A stretch of 64,000 nt of DNA from positions 8,931,252 to 8,995,251 of the forward strand of contig CM037830.1 of NCBI GenBank assembly GCA_021234535.1, read 5' to 3'. A program made the translations under genes and the position numbers. The DNA comes from Stichopus chloronotus. Lineage: Eukaryota; Echinodermata; Holothuroidea; Aspidochirotida; Stichopodidae. A model generated the notes under the pieces. That model was not told where the DNA came from, made no database searches, and saw nothing but the letters and a program-made list of their open reading frames with translations. Shown here piece after piece: positions 1 to 13,300 of the stretch (the stretch's first letter is position 1; the number at the start of each line of letters is the position of its first letter).

Positions 1-1133
1 CTACAACAAATTACATTAGGCTTCTTATTTCACAATTTGTTGATGATTAGGTGAAAGCATCATTGAAGCATCTTGCGTAAACAAAATTTTTTCAACCTTG
101 TATTTTGCAATTGATTGTGCATTACGATTGTGCATTACACCCTTTCCTTCAAGTACACCTTAGTTGCTAGATGAAACAAGTATTTATATATATATATATA
201 TTTATATATAATTTACTTTTTGTATAGCCTAATGGTTTTACAACATGTCCTTAATTTTGGTAACTGAAACTCTACAAGAAAATTGTGTAACCGTAAAATA
301 TTTTATAATCCTTCCACGACCATTTGTTCCCTGCATTTCAATGACCCTGATGTTAATTATGGGCAGGACGAGTCGGATACATGCAATCGTTTGAATAATT
401 TAGTAACCGTGATGACGGCATTTCGGATCTGTTTTAAATGAATGAAAACGGTCACCACCAGCTCTCCTAAATAGTTGGAAAAGAGGCAAATAGAAAGGAA
501 AGAAGAAAGAAAAGGATGTTAATCACCGCAAGGTGATATTTTATCTCCTTTTTTTATAATTATTACCGTTGCTTAATGATAGAAAGTGCAATATTTCCAC
601 CGATTGCTGCCAATACTCATATCGACCAAAGATTCTCTTTTACGCTACAAACAAAGAAAATTATTATAGACTTTCAACCAACAGTCTGATTCTTTTTTGC
701 CATATCAACTCGCAAACAGACATCTGAAGGTTGGTCTCACTACACGACAAAATGTATACATGGTCAATTATTGGTGTTATTTTCTGTATCTGTTAGGTTA
801 ATTGAATGTGGTAAAATTACTGAAAGTCCCTGTATACTGGTGTAATTACCGTACTCTTGAGGTAATATATATCGTGTCAGTTTAATAGGACTTACGTAAA
901 GTACTATAGATATATTCATTGATATAGAAGTTTCCTTCCCAACACCCATAAATTCCATGATTTACAAATTTGGGAACATTTCTGTAGCAACAAATTAGTA
1001 TACGCCCTTCAGATATAGTGCCCAAATAGCAAAGAAAACAAAATCGTTTCATTGAGGTGGAAAACACGAAAACCTAGCGACATCAGTAAATGGATTCTGT
1101 CGTATGAAGGTCTGGTAGTAATGTGAAGATAAA
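1..1133. other. 3' flank of gene A, no gene seen
   Basis: This stretch lies downstream of the stop codon of gene A. It is AT-rich, with a short TA-rich microsatellite near 186-216. I see no reading frame with recognisable coding character on either strand. Confidence 0.6.
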
Positions 1134-1139
1134 TTTATT
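1134..1139 (-). terminator. Candidate polyadenylation signal of gene A
   Basis: The minus strand reads AATAAA, beginning two bases after the TGA stop of gene A. If used, the 3' untranslated region would be very short. Cleavage would be expected about 10-30 bases further on, near 1105-1125. Other signals may be used instead. Confidence 0.35.
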
Positions 1140-1140
1140 A

Positions 1141-1302
1141 TCATCTTAAAGATTTTAAGTTATGTTTGTTTTCAAGGAGGACTCTCTCACCAAGTATGAT
1201 CACCAGAATAAGAACGTTCAGCAATACCAGGACGGTTGCTATCGAGCTTTCTGCTTCGTCGGGAACGGTTATTTGCTGCGACAACCACGTTCAGGAAAAT
1301 GA
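1141..1302 (-). CDS. Gene A exon 16: last two membrane helices and stop
   Basis: One frame gives VIFLNVVVAA and the next frame gives SSIATVLVLLNVLILVIILG, then a short basic tail and TGA at 1141. Two adjacent hydrophobic segments in different frames point to a one-base insertion around 1262-1275. With one base discounted, the exon length fits the incoming phase exactly. The acceptor at 1303 is one of two candidates; the other, at 1319, does not match the phase of exon 15. Confidence 0.6.
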
Positions 1303-4300
1303 CTGTCAGGGAAAACATCTAATAAATGAAAAACAAAATGGCGGTTTGGATGGTTGTTTAGGACAATCTTGGAGGAATGATTATATTTGACAGTGATCTC
1401 ATCTGGTGCATCTCTTTAGGACTATGTTTGTATAATGCATTTCTAAGTGTGAAGGTAAATGAGTATTTTCGTCAGAGTATACTACATGAAGCCATTGTTC
1501 CATGGTTGCTGTTTGGAGAGGGAGTACGTCGAGAGGAACTCATAGATATTGGTAATTAGCTTGCGACTAAATTTTCTAATTGGAAATGGATGGAGATGCA
1601 AATGTGGGTGAAAAGTAAATCTTTGCATGCGTGGGCAGCAAATTTGTTACGACCTTTTAATAAAGGTCTAATAGATGGTAATCAGTCTTGATGGGTGTGC
1701 TTCTGTGAGTAGTGATTTTTCGTTACCTAGATGAAAAAGAAGGTAAAAAGTAGAGCGTGGAGAGATCCGGAGAGGTTAAAGGAATTCCGAAACTGTTAGT
1801 AATATCTATTTAATAACAAAATGAACCTTTCATTTATTATTCACTCATGTCGTAAGGATCCAATTTATGATGCGTGATTCTCGTATCTCATGACGTGCAA
1901 ATTTGACTTTTAAAATATAACACTAATTAGAAAAGCAAGTACAAAATATTAAAGTGGGGTAGGGTAAAATGCTACGTTTTTGTTTTGCGTTAATTTTTGC
2001 ACCTTTTAAGTAATCAATTTGCTCATTGATGCGTATAGGGAACTGAGGTAGGTTTAGCACAGATCGTTGATCTTCATGCCATCATGACTTCATCTAGTTC
2101 ATGCAATAGTATAGTATAGTTCTCTGTATACTTAGTGTTTAACCTTTGCTGTTCAGTTCCTGCTTTAAGTCACTTGAACTGACCTTTACCTGGCATAAAG
2201 CCAAGGAAGGCACGTTTTGTAGCTAGTTAAGTCACCACTGTAGTCACTATAGGAACTAGGTCCCTTACAGCTTTCTCCATGCCTGAACTTTGTTGGATCG
2301 AAGGAGACAACTGATGTAACAAAGTTAATGATTCAGCCAGTCACATCTCCTTTGGTGCTGGATTATACCAGAAGTTCCATGTGCACACACCCATGTGCAT
2401 CAGAATAGTATATTGTAAACAGGTGCAAGCGAGATGCTAGGTGTAGGGTATAATGGTGAGTGTACCAGTAAAATGGTATATCATCTTTGAGGCATACACG
2501 ACTGAGGACGATCTTTACTACACTGAATCGACTGCGTAATAAATGTGTGTGTGTGTATGTGTGCTTGGGTGTGCTTTTGTGTGTGTGTGTGCTTGTGTGA
2601 TTTACAAGAATAATACAGGATACATTGACCAAAGGTGCTGGCTGCCTTTAAAATACCATTTTTAGTTGTGTCTCGATGTGAATTGACTAAACACAATTGA
2701 AACTAGTCAGATCTTGAAAGGAAAAAAAAAAGGTCATATATTTGTCAATAATACCAGTGACCGAAGTACCTTCATTCAGGAAAGAAACATTATTTCCCCA
2801 CGCACCTGTAGTTCTCTGTTCGTAGGAGCTCTTCATCGGTCGGTAACGAGCGTGAAGGAGAAGAAACAACACGGAGATGCAGGTTGTCAAGATGACAGTC
2901 AGTCTGTCCTCCCAACCATACAACGAAATCAGAAGTGTTTGAGTAACTTTCCGAGCGAGTTCCACAATTTCCCAAAACCAAAATTTCGTCTTGTAGTTTT
3001 CACAAAGAAAGCTTAACCAAGATTGTTGAGATGGTTGGAGGAGATTGCCGTCGCTGATGCAGACTGAGCAGTTCTTACGGAGAAGGAACAAAAGCCCTGC
3101 TGGGAATGCTATCACATAGATAATTGTGAGAATAAGGGCAAAAATGTGGTATGTACTCAATCCCGCACAGTCGATGTCAATATCAGATAGAAGGCGTGTG
3201 ATGTGGTACGTCTTTTTTTGGTCTAAATAAAACGTCTTGCAGGAAACGGGATAGAGACTAAAAATCACGGAACACACCGAAGGGTAAATGATGAACCAAA
3301 GAACGATAACAAACGTCAGTAGAGATGCTTTCAAGTTTTGAAAGCGAGACCGAAAAGACAAGAATTCGATCTGTGAGTATCTAATGCGCATATAAAATTT
3401 ATTAATTTGGTAATACATGATGGGGATAATCAATACCACCAGAGGAGAAACCGCACCGATTGTGAATTGCGTCTGCGGACTAAGGTCAAGTTTTACATGG
3501 AAACATCTTGGACGAACAAACAACCTTATGATATTCATTTGAAATGCTGAAATGAACTTGCCAATAGCGACTAATGATCCAGTCCAGCTTATGTCATGCA
3601 CAGATGTGAATATCTCGCCGATTACTTGGTAGAATCCAAGCAGGATTTTGACCCTAGCTACAATGATATCAGCGTATGACCTCATTCGAATTTCGCTCCC
3701 AGCTTGTCCCTTAATTCTCCAGCATAACATCATGACGACCAACAGAGAAACACAGAGAAAAACGAAACTCTCGACCACAAGAATTGCTAAGCTCGGACAG
3801 GGAACACATGACGTAAGTACGGAATAGTAGCCAGGCTCACAATGTGTACATAACCAACCGATATATCCAGTAGCACAATTACCGGCTATATTATCCTTAT
3901 CATTGGGGCAACTTTCTGGTCGAGGGCATTTAAATACCCTCGGTATGTCTCCAATGTAACGTGCGGGTAAGTACTCAGGGTCACGTACCTGAAAGTACAT
4001 TCTGAACGAAACTTTTGTAGTAAGTAACGTTGGCACCAGGGAAGCTCCAATTCCACATATAACCGTAGAGGAGGGCCTGAAAATCCTGACTGCAATTAAG
4101 TCCATCTTGAAGACAAATATAACATGGTCCATATCTGTCAGTGCGAGCATAGCCATCACGACAGTAACAAGCGCGATAACCGGCATCTATAGTCTGGTTG
4201 GTTCCGTCTGGACAAGCTTCACAACTTTTTGGTGACGTACCATTCCCTTGTTTCACATACGTTCCTACGTTGCATATTTTACACGGTATCTTCCAATTGC

Positions 4301-7300
4301 TTTCAGAGGAGACTGTTTGTGCTATTTCATCTTGGTAAAACCCACCTGGATGGAGCAGAAGTGGTTCAAGATGAAAATGTAATCCATAGGTATACGATAG
4401 GAAACATGGGAAGTATGTAAAGACAACACTATGTATGTATGCCTTTAGAAGAATTGTTTTTGGTTGCCGGTTTTATCAGCGTTAATTAAAAAAGAAATGA
4501 AAGAAGATTTCCCAACCTCTTAGAAATCAAAAGGAAGAAACAAATGTTACCTTTTGGGCATGACTGGCATCCGGAGTTGACTAAATCACCGTAGGTTCCA
4601 GCTCCACACGGTGTACACATGACCGAAAAAAATCCAAATTTGCAATTGAAGCCACTTTTCCAAATTGCCATTTCAACTCGATCGTCTCAATGGATCTCAA
4701 TATACGGTAGCGACTTTGAACTAACACAAGTACTATTGACAAAAGAGGGTTGTGATATGTATAGCACCTTGTCAATTTTAACAGTTGAAACAAATAGATT
4801 AATCATTGTATCGGTATTTCACGAGCATAGGCTATATGATTAAATATGGACTGTATATACATTGTTTGTCCTCACCATGTTTTAATTTTAACCGCGCACT
4901 TTTAAATTTTAAGGAAAATCATATTTAATAAAAGTTCACTCTCATAATGCTTTTAGTCTGGGTACATTTTTAGCTAAAAATTATTTAACTGATTTTAAGA
5001 ATTACAGACAAATATGTCTAAAAGAAATTTTTGATAAAAACTAGAAGGCTCGAAAGAAATTCGAAAACATTAAAATACCGGACCGTCTGCTACACATTTT
5101 ATTTAATGAACAAGGGTATTTCGACTAAAATTGGTCGCATTTAAATGAATCTCTTTTGAGTAAATATTAAGACACTTTGGTTTTTACTTAAAGGAGTGGG
5201 AAATATTGCCGCACAATGTTTCCTTAAACTCAACTATGCTAAGATATACTCGGAACAGTCGTCTTTTTTGCAACGATTGATTGTCAAACAGTGAACTTAT
5301 CTATGTCTTAAAGTCTTCCTTGAAAGTAGCTCTTTAGTATACGCTCGAAAAGGAGCACTGGCTGAAAACATTTTGAACATTCATCAATGGACGGATTTGT
5401 ATGAACTATGTATTAGTGTTAATAAATGTATTAGAAACGTGTTCAAATATGGCACTCTTAGATAACCTTGATAGGGCCGGCGAATATTATACGTTGGATA
5501 CAACGCTGATATGTTACATATAATTATGCGTATAACTGTATATAATTATCACAATATAAATGGCGAAGGGGCCCTCATGAATGTTGACTTTCCTTTCCAC
5601 ATGCAGAAATGTTTCAAAAAGACTGCAATTTTATCCACTAATACTTCTTGCTCACAAGGACATGAACTGGACTCAAATCTCAAATCAAATTCACGGATTT
5701 TAACGATATATGGGTATATGGGCTTAGATACTAGAACTACTTACAGATTGTAACGATATGGATTTCTCGGCAACAAATGTAAATACTCACAGCTGATGAA
5801 TCTGCATAATATTAAATTGAGAATAAGTGAAATTTTTAATCAGAGAATAATTTAATGAGCTTTTACTTGCAATCCACTTTTTTTGGCTCAATTGTATGAC
5901 ATCGGCTAATAATTGTTTCTACTGTTTAGGCGAAAAGCTCAAAATAAAATACTACAAGAATTTAACAGAATGGCAAATGTTAAATGAAAGTAGCAATATG
6001 TATTCTGAAGTACTTACATTATGGTATTTGAGGCAATCTCATCCAATGACTCTGCACTGATGTGTGCTATTTTGTTACCGTAGAGATGCCTGGAAGATGC
6101 AAGCATCATACAGTGATCTCTGAAGTCAGTGTTAAATATGCTATCATCTGTGATAATTTTGTGGCTTCACTTACAGCTCAAAGATTTTGAAATTGTTTGA
6201 AATAAAACTTAATGAGGGAATGATAAATGGTTTCTTACAGTTGTTCCATGTAATTACTCTCAAAAGGATTTCCAGTAATATTGGTTAGGCTATTTTGAAA
6301 CAGATATCTGCAAAGGAAAATAAATACTAAAAATTTCGATTTAAATTACCCACGTAGCACTTGATCTTTGATAGGTCGTGTTTCATAGTCAAAACAAAAT
6401 TAACTAAGTACCTCTGAAATGATAGATTGGGGTCCAATGTCTTTGTTCATGATTGGGGAAAATTCCCATTAAATTTAATCAAATTTGTTTTATGATACAA
6501 CTATTATTATAACGACATATTAAGCTGATGGAATATGAGAGTACTAATGTGCCTATAATGTCATTTACACTGTTCAGTCGGCATTAAAGCTCTTATTTCG
6601 TTTACTTAATTACTCGATATTGACATGTTGTACTTCCATATCAGCTTGGCAAGAAAATAAACGATATGCCAATATGTCTATCGACCTGTCAAATTCTCGA
6701 CATAATTCGACATGTATAGTATCATCATGTGTATGCAGTTTTCATCATAGATATGCAGTTGTGCACATATACATATGTGTTTGTGTGTATTAACAGTGAT
6801 TTTCACTTTCTTTTTCAACATGTATGAAACATTTGACACTTTCATAGAGATTATTAATGTTTATACTTACAGGTGTTGTAAGCTCATATGTGCAAAAGCA
6901 TTATCCTCAATAGTGTGAATTTGATTGTCGTATAAGCATCTGAATAAAATGGAAAGTTTTAAAATTTTAAAGACATTTAAAAACGTCATTTTGGTGCAAT
7001 ATAGGAAAATATGAACTAAGGGATGTTTATTGTATATTACAATTACTACGAGAACTTCACATGCCTTTTTCAACTGTGGAGTAGAAACAGCATGTTTATG
7101 ACCGAATATGACGGAAGCATGCAGGACCTCTTTGTTAAAGGTCGAAATTTCAGATGTCGGGTGTTCTGTACATTGAGATGGAAAGGATTATAAACACTGA
7201 AATACGTACAAAAATTTCAAGTCATCCAACCCTATGAATGTGTCTCGTAGAATTACTGACAAGTTATTTCTCTGCAGGAAAAGCGTTCTCATATTTTTCC

Positions 7301-10300
7301 AAGGGGTATGATTGAATTGACCTGGAAGTAAGTTAGATATTCTGTTGTCTTCCATGCCTCTGCAAAGTCAATTGATAAATTAATGTTAACAATAGTGACA
7401 CTCAAAATAAAAGCAATTATTAGTTTGCAGTTACAACTAAATATGATTAAATTGCTCCTAAAATACGATTATTGATTTTTTCGAAACCATAGGCAAACTT
7501 CCCTTCGTCAATGGACCTCAAACTTTCGTTTGCTTTCTTAATTATGTGGTAAAATTGTTGTGTCCGGTCTTGAAAAACCTTCAAATGAATTTATTCGTAA
7601 GCAAAAGAGCCCGTCAATCCATATATGTAAATTAGCTTTTTACCTTTATCATTGATGGTAACTTAACTACAATAATATAATTGTGGTATTATACGAGGGT
7701 TTTCAGAAGAATCACCAAATGCTTCCACCCAAGAGTGTCATCGCTTTTAAGTCCAACACTTAACTGGTTTGTTCATATGAAACAATTCCTGTTGTGTACA
7801 TAGAAGAGATAATGTCGAGAGGGCTTAACGATGAACGAGTATCACTGTTTTATATATGGTGAATATGACGCGGTAACGTGCTTCAGGGTTCACACAGAGT
7901 ACAGTTTCCGGTGTTTACTACAGCTTATCAACCTTTTCTTTATTCCATGCAGTCATTTGCTATAGATAATAACAAACATTAGAAATGGGTTGTTCATGCG
8001 CTGTTACCTGGGAAGATTTTACAATTATTACGGGATTGGCTAATTCATGGGTGGTAACGATTTGCATATATATTATATAATTTTGATTGGTCAAGGTCAT
8101 CGTAAAGCTTGTGCCCCTTAACCTCAGACGGCCATGAGGCTCGACACTAATAATTGCGCAAATGAAGTGTCAGCATATCCTTATCTGTGTATTACTAGGT
8201 AAGCTGTGTCATCGAATCTGCTTTCTCCCTTTTGTCACAGTCATGTATTTCTATTCAGTTCTCAGTCATCATCGACACTTGATTTAGCTAATTCGTGTGT
8301 GCCAGTCGAATCAATAAATGGAACTTTGATATTGTCAAATCAAATCGGATATCTCTCTCTCTCCACCTCTCTCTTCATCTCTCTCTCCACCTCACTCCAC
8401 CTCTCTCCACCTGCACCTCTCTCTCCACCTCTCTCTCTCTTGATTTCTGTGCTGACGACTCTCTCTGTTTTACGGGAAATGTCTGCATCGCTGACGGTCA
8501 GGACGTCCGCTGCAGGGGCAGTCCTACTCAGATTATAAATCCCAAACAACCCCCCCCCAATATATCACAACACAACATGGTTGTAGTTAAGGATATACAC
8601 TGATGCAACAACTGGTCAATGACTTATAATAACCATTACACTGAACTCACAACACAGCGTACTATACTGTTTTGTTTACATTGACATGTACTGTATCTGA
8701 TTTTGAATATACGAACATGAAACTGGAGACTAACGACTGTTTCTTATTCAGGAATTAGATTGGGTGTCAGACACTGTAGTATCATTATAAAGAACGATAA
8801 GATAATGTAAACTTACAGAAAATGTAAGTTAGTCAGTCCTTGAAAACTGTCCGTCTCAATAATGCTGATATTGTTTCCAGCAAGATATCTGTATGCATGG
8901 AATAATAGTTAATATATTTAGTCAACGTGACTTACATTCTAATGTCTTCGATTTTATTGAATTGACACACACACACAAAAACAAAACAATTCAGATACTG
9001 CTGCAATGTTATGAATAAAGACGCCCCTGCAGTCTGTACAAAATAGGTAGGAAAATGCTCATTACCAACATGTGGCACACATGACTGGATTGAGCAACCT
9101 CCCACAGCTGCCGTTTTTCTAGAGGGGCTGCAAGAGTAACATGGCGCTTGATCACCTGGAAAGGAGATTTCCGGCGATCTAAAAAGTATTTTGTATCAAT
9201 ATTTTCTAGTACTGCGCCCACTGATGTTGGTCTTTGCTAAGATAGAGTTGCCACAACTTTAGCTATCATGTAAGTGATCAATGGGCGCCACCTGAGCTTT
9301 GGTAACCCCAGGGAGGATACGCCCAACCCGACACTGGGTATTTAAGATGAAATCTTATTTTACTGACATGTACTTATTTCACAAGTATGACTTTACAACT
9401 CTCAACATTTATACAAGCCAAAGTTACTGAAATGCAACCGCTGTTTTTTTCTACAATATTTATCTACAAATTAAATACAGCAATTTCATTTAATTTTTTT
9501 GAACTTACAACAGTGTCAACTCAGCAAGACCTTCGAAGGTTTTGTTTTGAAGTTGGATTATTGAGTTGTTTTCAAGATGTCTGTGAGATGGAATTAGAAC
9601 GGAGCATTTTCATTCAAAACAATGCCAACGTGAACTGATATTTAACTTAATGATTCTTTTGGTCAATATGAGTCTTAATTTAGAAACATGTTACACTCTA
9701 TGTATAGTAGAACCATCAAAGGAAATGAGTTGAAATGATGATGACCCATTTGCATTTTATTCGATCAAAGTTTTGATTTTGTTATTTCAGTGACGTTAAG
9801 AATGTTTTCTGTCGTTGAAGATAGTTGAATCCCATGACACGAATTACTTACAGCCATTCCAGTGACACCATGTCAACAAACACTTTCGCTGGTAAAACCT
9901 GTATATTGTTATTTCTCAAGTTCCTGTAGAAAAAGAAACCAGAATGGTGCATTTCACAAACTAGGATCAATCAATCGATTAAACCATTATGTATTTACAG
10001 AAGACTCATGTTCCCACGTGTCTTTGTTGCTTAGGTACAAATTCAAAGGCAGTTTTATGTGGAGTTTTCCTTGCAGTGTTTATAATTTGTTTAATGTTTT
10101 GAAACTGAAACTATAGGTATTTGAAAGGTCATGAAACAGTAAGGAAGGATTTTCGGATATTAGGATTTTAGAAGGGATTTTATAGAATAATGAGACAGTA
10201 GGGTCAGAATCATGACCATATATTCATGTCTTATGTTGTTTGTTATATCGTACATGGGATATGTACTTTACATTCCATGCTATTACCGTATGATTAAGTT

Positions 10301-13300
10301 ATGGAAAAATCTTTGTAATGTAGCTTACTTTCTGTACCACTGAAGTATGATAAATGTCTGCAACATATTATTCTTTACTGTCAGGCTAGATAATACATTC
10401 ATAGACTGAGTAATGGAGATTTAAATGAATTTCAAGACCATGAGATTCTTACTCGTTAAGATCAACTTAATGATATGCAGTAGGGGATACTGATTCAAAG
10501 TACAAGTGCATGGTTTCGACAGTCATTCCTTTAGAGATAAATGGATAGCTTATACTTACAAATATACCAGCTTAAACATTCCATGAAAAATGTCACACTC
10601 AAGCTTTTCAATCATGTTACTTTCCAACCATCTATGGGAGAAAGAAGAAGTAAAACGGAGAGAGGAATATAACTGAAGACGGTTGATTGATACCGAACAT
10701 GTTTACAGTTTTAGAAGGAACCTTTGACGTTATTAGGCTAATGATCGTTCAGAAAGCCTTCGATGAGAGCATATTTTTTACATAAAGAGAAACAAGAGGG
10801 AGAAAGGTAGGAAAAATTCTGTATTACGGAAAGTATTGTATGCGTGTATAACTTTGTTGTCACTAGACAAAGTCAGAGATCTATTTACGTTGTACTATTA
10901 CATTATTTTATTTTGTACATCGTGATATACGCTCAAGAGTAATGCTGAAACAGCGTAACAAATTGATTAGCAGTTTGTGCTTACCAATGTTTGAACTGGT
11001 TAGTACTCAACCCATTTGGATTTGAAGACCTTAAACATTCGTTTCGTTGTTAATCACTTATGAAGTTCACTCTTGCAAATGATGACATACCATAATCAAG
11101 TTCCTTCTTTGCAATAAAACATACAAAGGACACAATACTTTTAGTCCAGTCCCTTGTTACTTGGTACATATATTCATTTACAAGTTTTTCCACAGAAGAC
11201 CAGATAAAATTTCGATTCGCAATTATTTTAAAGCTTACATGAAATTGAATCTTAACTGGGTTTTTATGAGCCGCAAACTGTCAAGTGAACCCTATTATTT
11301 AATCCCTATTGATCCATATACTTACAGGTCTGTAAGGACCCCGAAGTCTCGAAACACTCCCTGGGGCAAGAATTTTAATTTGTTGAGGGAAATGTCACTG
11401 AAAATGAAATGCAAAAACATACAATTAAGTCCCATCTTCATCTGCATGAAGGAAAAAAACATTATTGTTGGTATCTCTTGGTATTTTTAGAAACATTTCT
11501 GTTTTTCACATAAACGAATGTGCGAATAAACTATTTAATACTAACAGGAATTGTAGGTTATGTAATCCCTTAAAGTCGTCTCTTTGAATTGTTGATAAGT
11601 TGTTATGTTTCAAGCGTCTGTAAATAGAAAAAAAGTCAAATTGATGAACGATGTCTCAAGAGATTGGCAAATTAAAATTTCCTTAAAGAAGTGCTTGTGA
11701 ATGAAGTGGTGTAACTGACAGGCAGATAATTTCCTTTATTTGCTTTTCACATCATACGGTATTTACAAACATATATACAATATTTACATCAATTGGAATA
11801 AATCGTTCAGTTATGATGTGAAGGAAGTTGAACAAAAGACCCTCAGGGGTTTGACGAAGTGCTCAACTCCCTATAGTGCGATAGCAGAGAAAAAAAAGAA
11901 ACAAAGAAAAAAAGAAACAAATAAGATACTTAACTTTCCCCCAACCCCACCCCATTTGCACCACCATTCCTTCATACATGGCTACGAGTTAAGGGCCTGC
12001 TTTTGTAGCACACGCCTTCTTTGATCCAGCGTGTGGGTATTTATTAAATATACCAAAATGAAGGGAGGGTTTAATCCTCTACGTACTGGACTGTTTGGTT
12101 TGACGATTTCACAGATACCAATTATTATATCACAACAAAGGGAAATTAGGGTAGGGGCGGCTAGAATATGTGATTGTTATAATGGGGACATAGATTATTT
12201 TAAAAGAAGTTCACTTGTCACAATGGGGTATAATTAAGGGGGTTTGGCTGATCTGACAACGTCACCGTGGTTGGTAGAGATTGTTCCCTCTGTCCTCGCC
12301 GTCTAGTATCAGCTGAACCAGTTCCAGTAACCAGCAACTCCACAAGCTCCACAAATATAATTAAATGAAATAAACTCTACAGGGTTCCTTCCGATTAACG
12401 CCAGCGCACTATAGATTCGAGGGGCGCATCTAAGACCCCTATGCAGGTACGTCGAATGGGGGTCCGCACTTCCCCAAGAAAGAGTTACGCTGTGTGCGTT
12501 GTATTTCAACTACTCAAACAAAGTGAAAACACGACATAAAAGTTACCGGACGCTTTATTCCCGATCTCCACGTGAAACAGACAAATACGGAATAGTAATA
12601 ATAACACGGAATAAGCTTACTATCTGCATGGGTATGTAATTTATTCTCCCGGCCTCTTCTTCGGGCCAAATTAATATAATAAAAATAATTTCACCACTCG
12701 AACAAATCCTTCTAATTGTGAAGCGAACCTTATAGACACAATCCTCTTGAAAGTAACAAAAACTTGCCTAATTAAGTCGGCCTTCACTTGGTAGCAGAAA
12801 TCAATATGCTTGAACGCTACCTTAAAATGTGAGCAACCCTCCAGTGCGGAAGTCAACTGGGTTCTCTACTTAATTTAATTCATGCACTTAGTATTTAAGG
12901 GAACTCTCCCTATAGCAAACTCTATGTATAATGCATGTACAAGACACTCATATTGCATACCCCTGTATAACATGTAACTTTTAGGGATGGGCTACCTTTC
13001 CAAAAACAAATGGCAGATCAACCAATGAAGCAAGTCTTCTAGATAAAAAAAAATGACCACTGGCTAGAGCTACATGCTTCATGTTAATAAGGTCACATAC
13101 ATGATACATTCTGACTCACCATCATGTCCTCTAAGGATTCTTGAGCTTAACCAGTCATCCCTTTGTCCCAATTTTGCAATAAACCATACACTCTCTGCTT
13201 AACCATCAAGGTGATAAACAACTAGTTTTCTGCCTCTCACAGAAAGGAGACAACAAACCCCATTTTTAAGACTCTAATCCCTCTGGTGAACAAAGAAGTT

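Noticed and set aside
2363..2696. Minus-strand frames rich in His-Thr
   Set aside because: They are produced by the GT microsatellite and have no other coding character.
3916..3988. A 73-base intron in gene A exon 15 that would repair the frame
   Set aside because: Phase would fit, but it would remove the conserved-looking FKCPRPESC segment, and the acceptor is weak.
12300..12540. GC-richer block with an open minus-strand frame, considered as a retroelement piece
   Set aside because: No reverse transcriptase, protease or long terminal repeat motif could be recognised.
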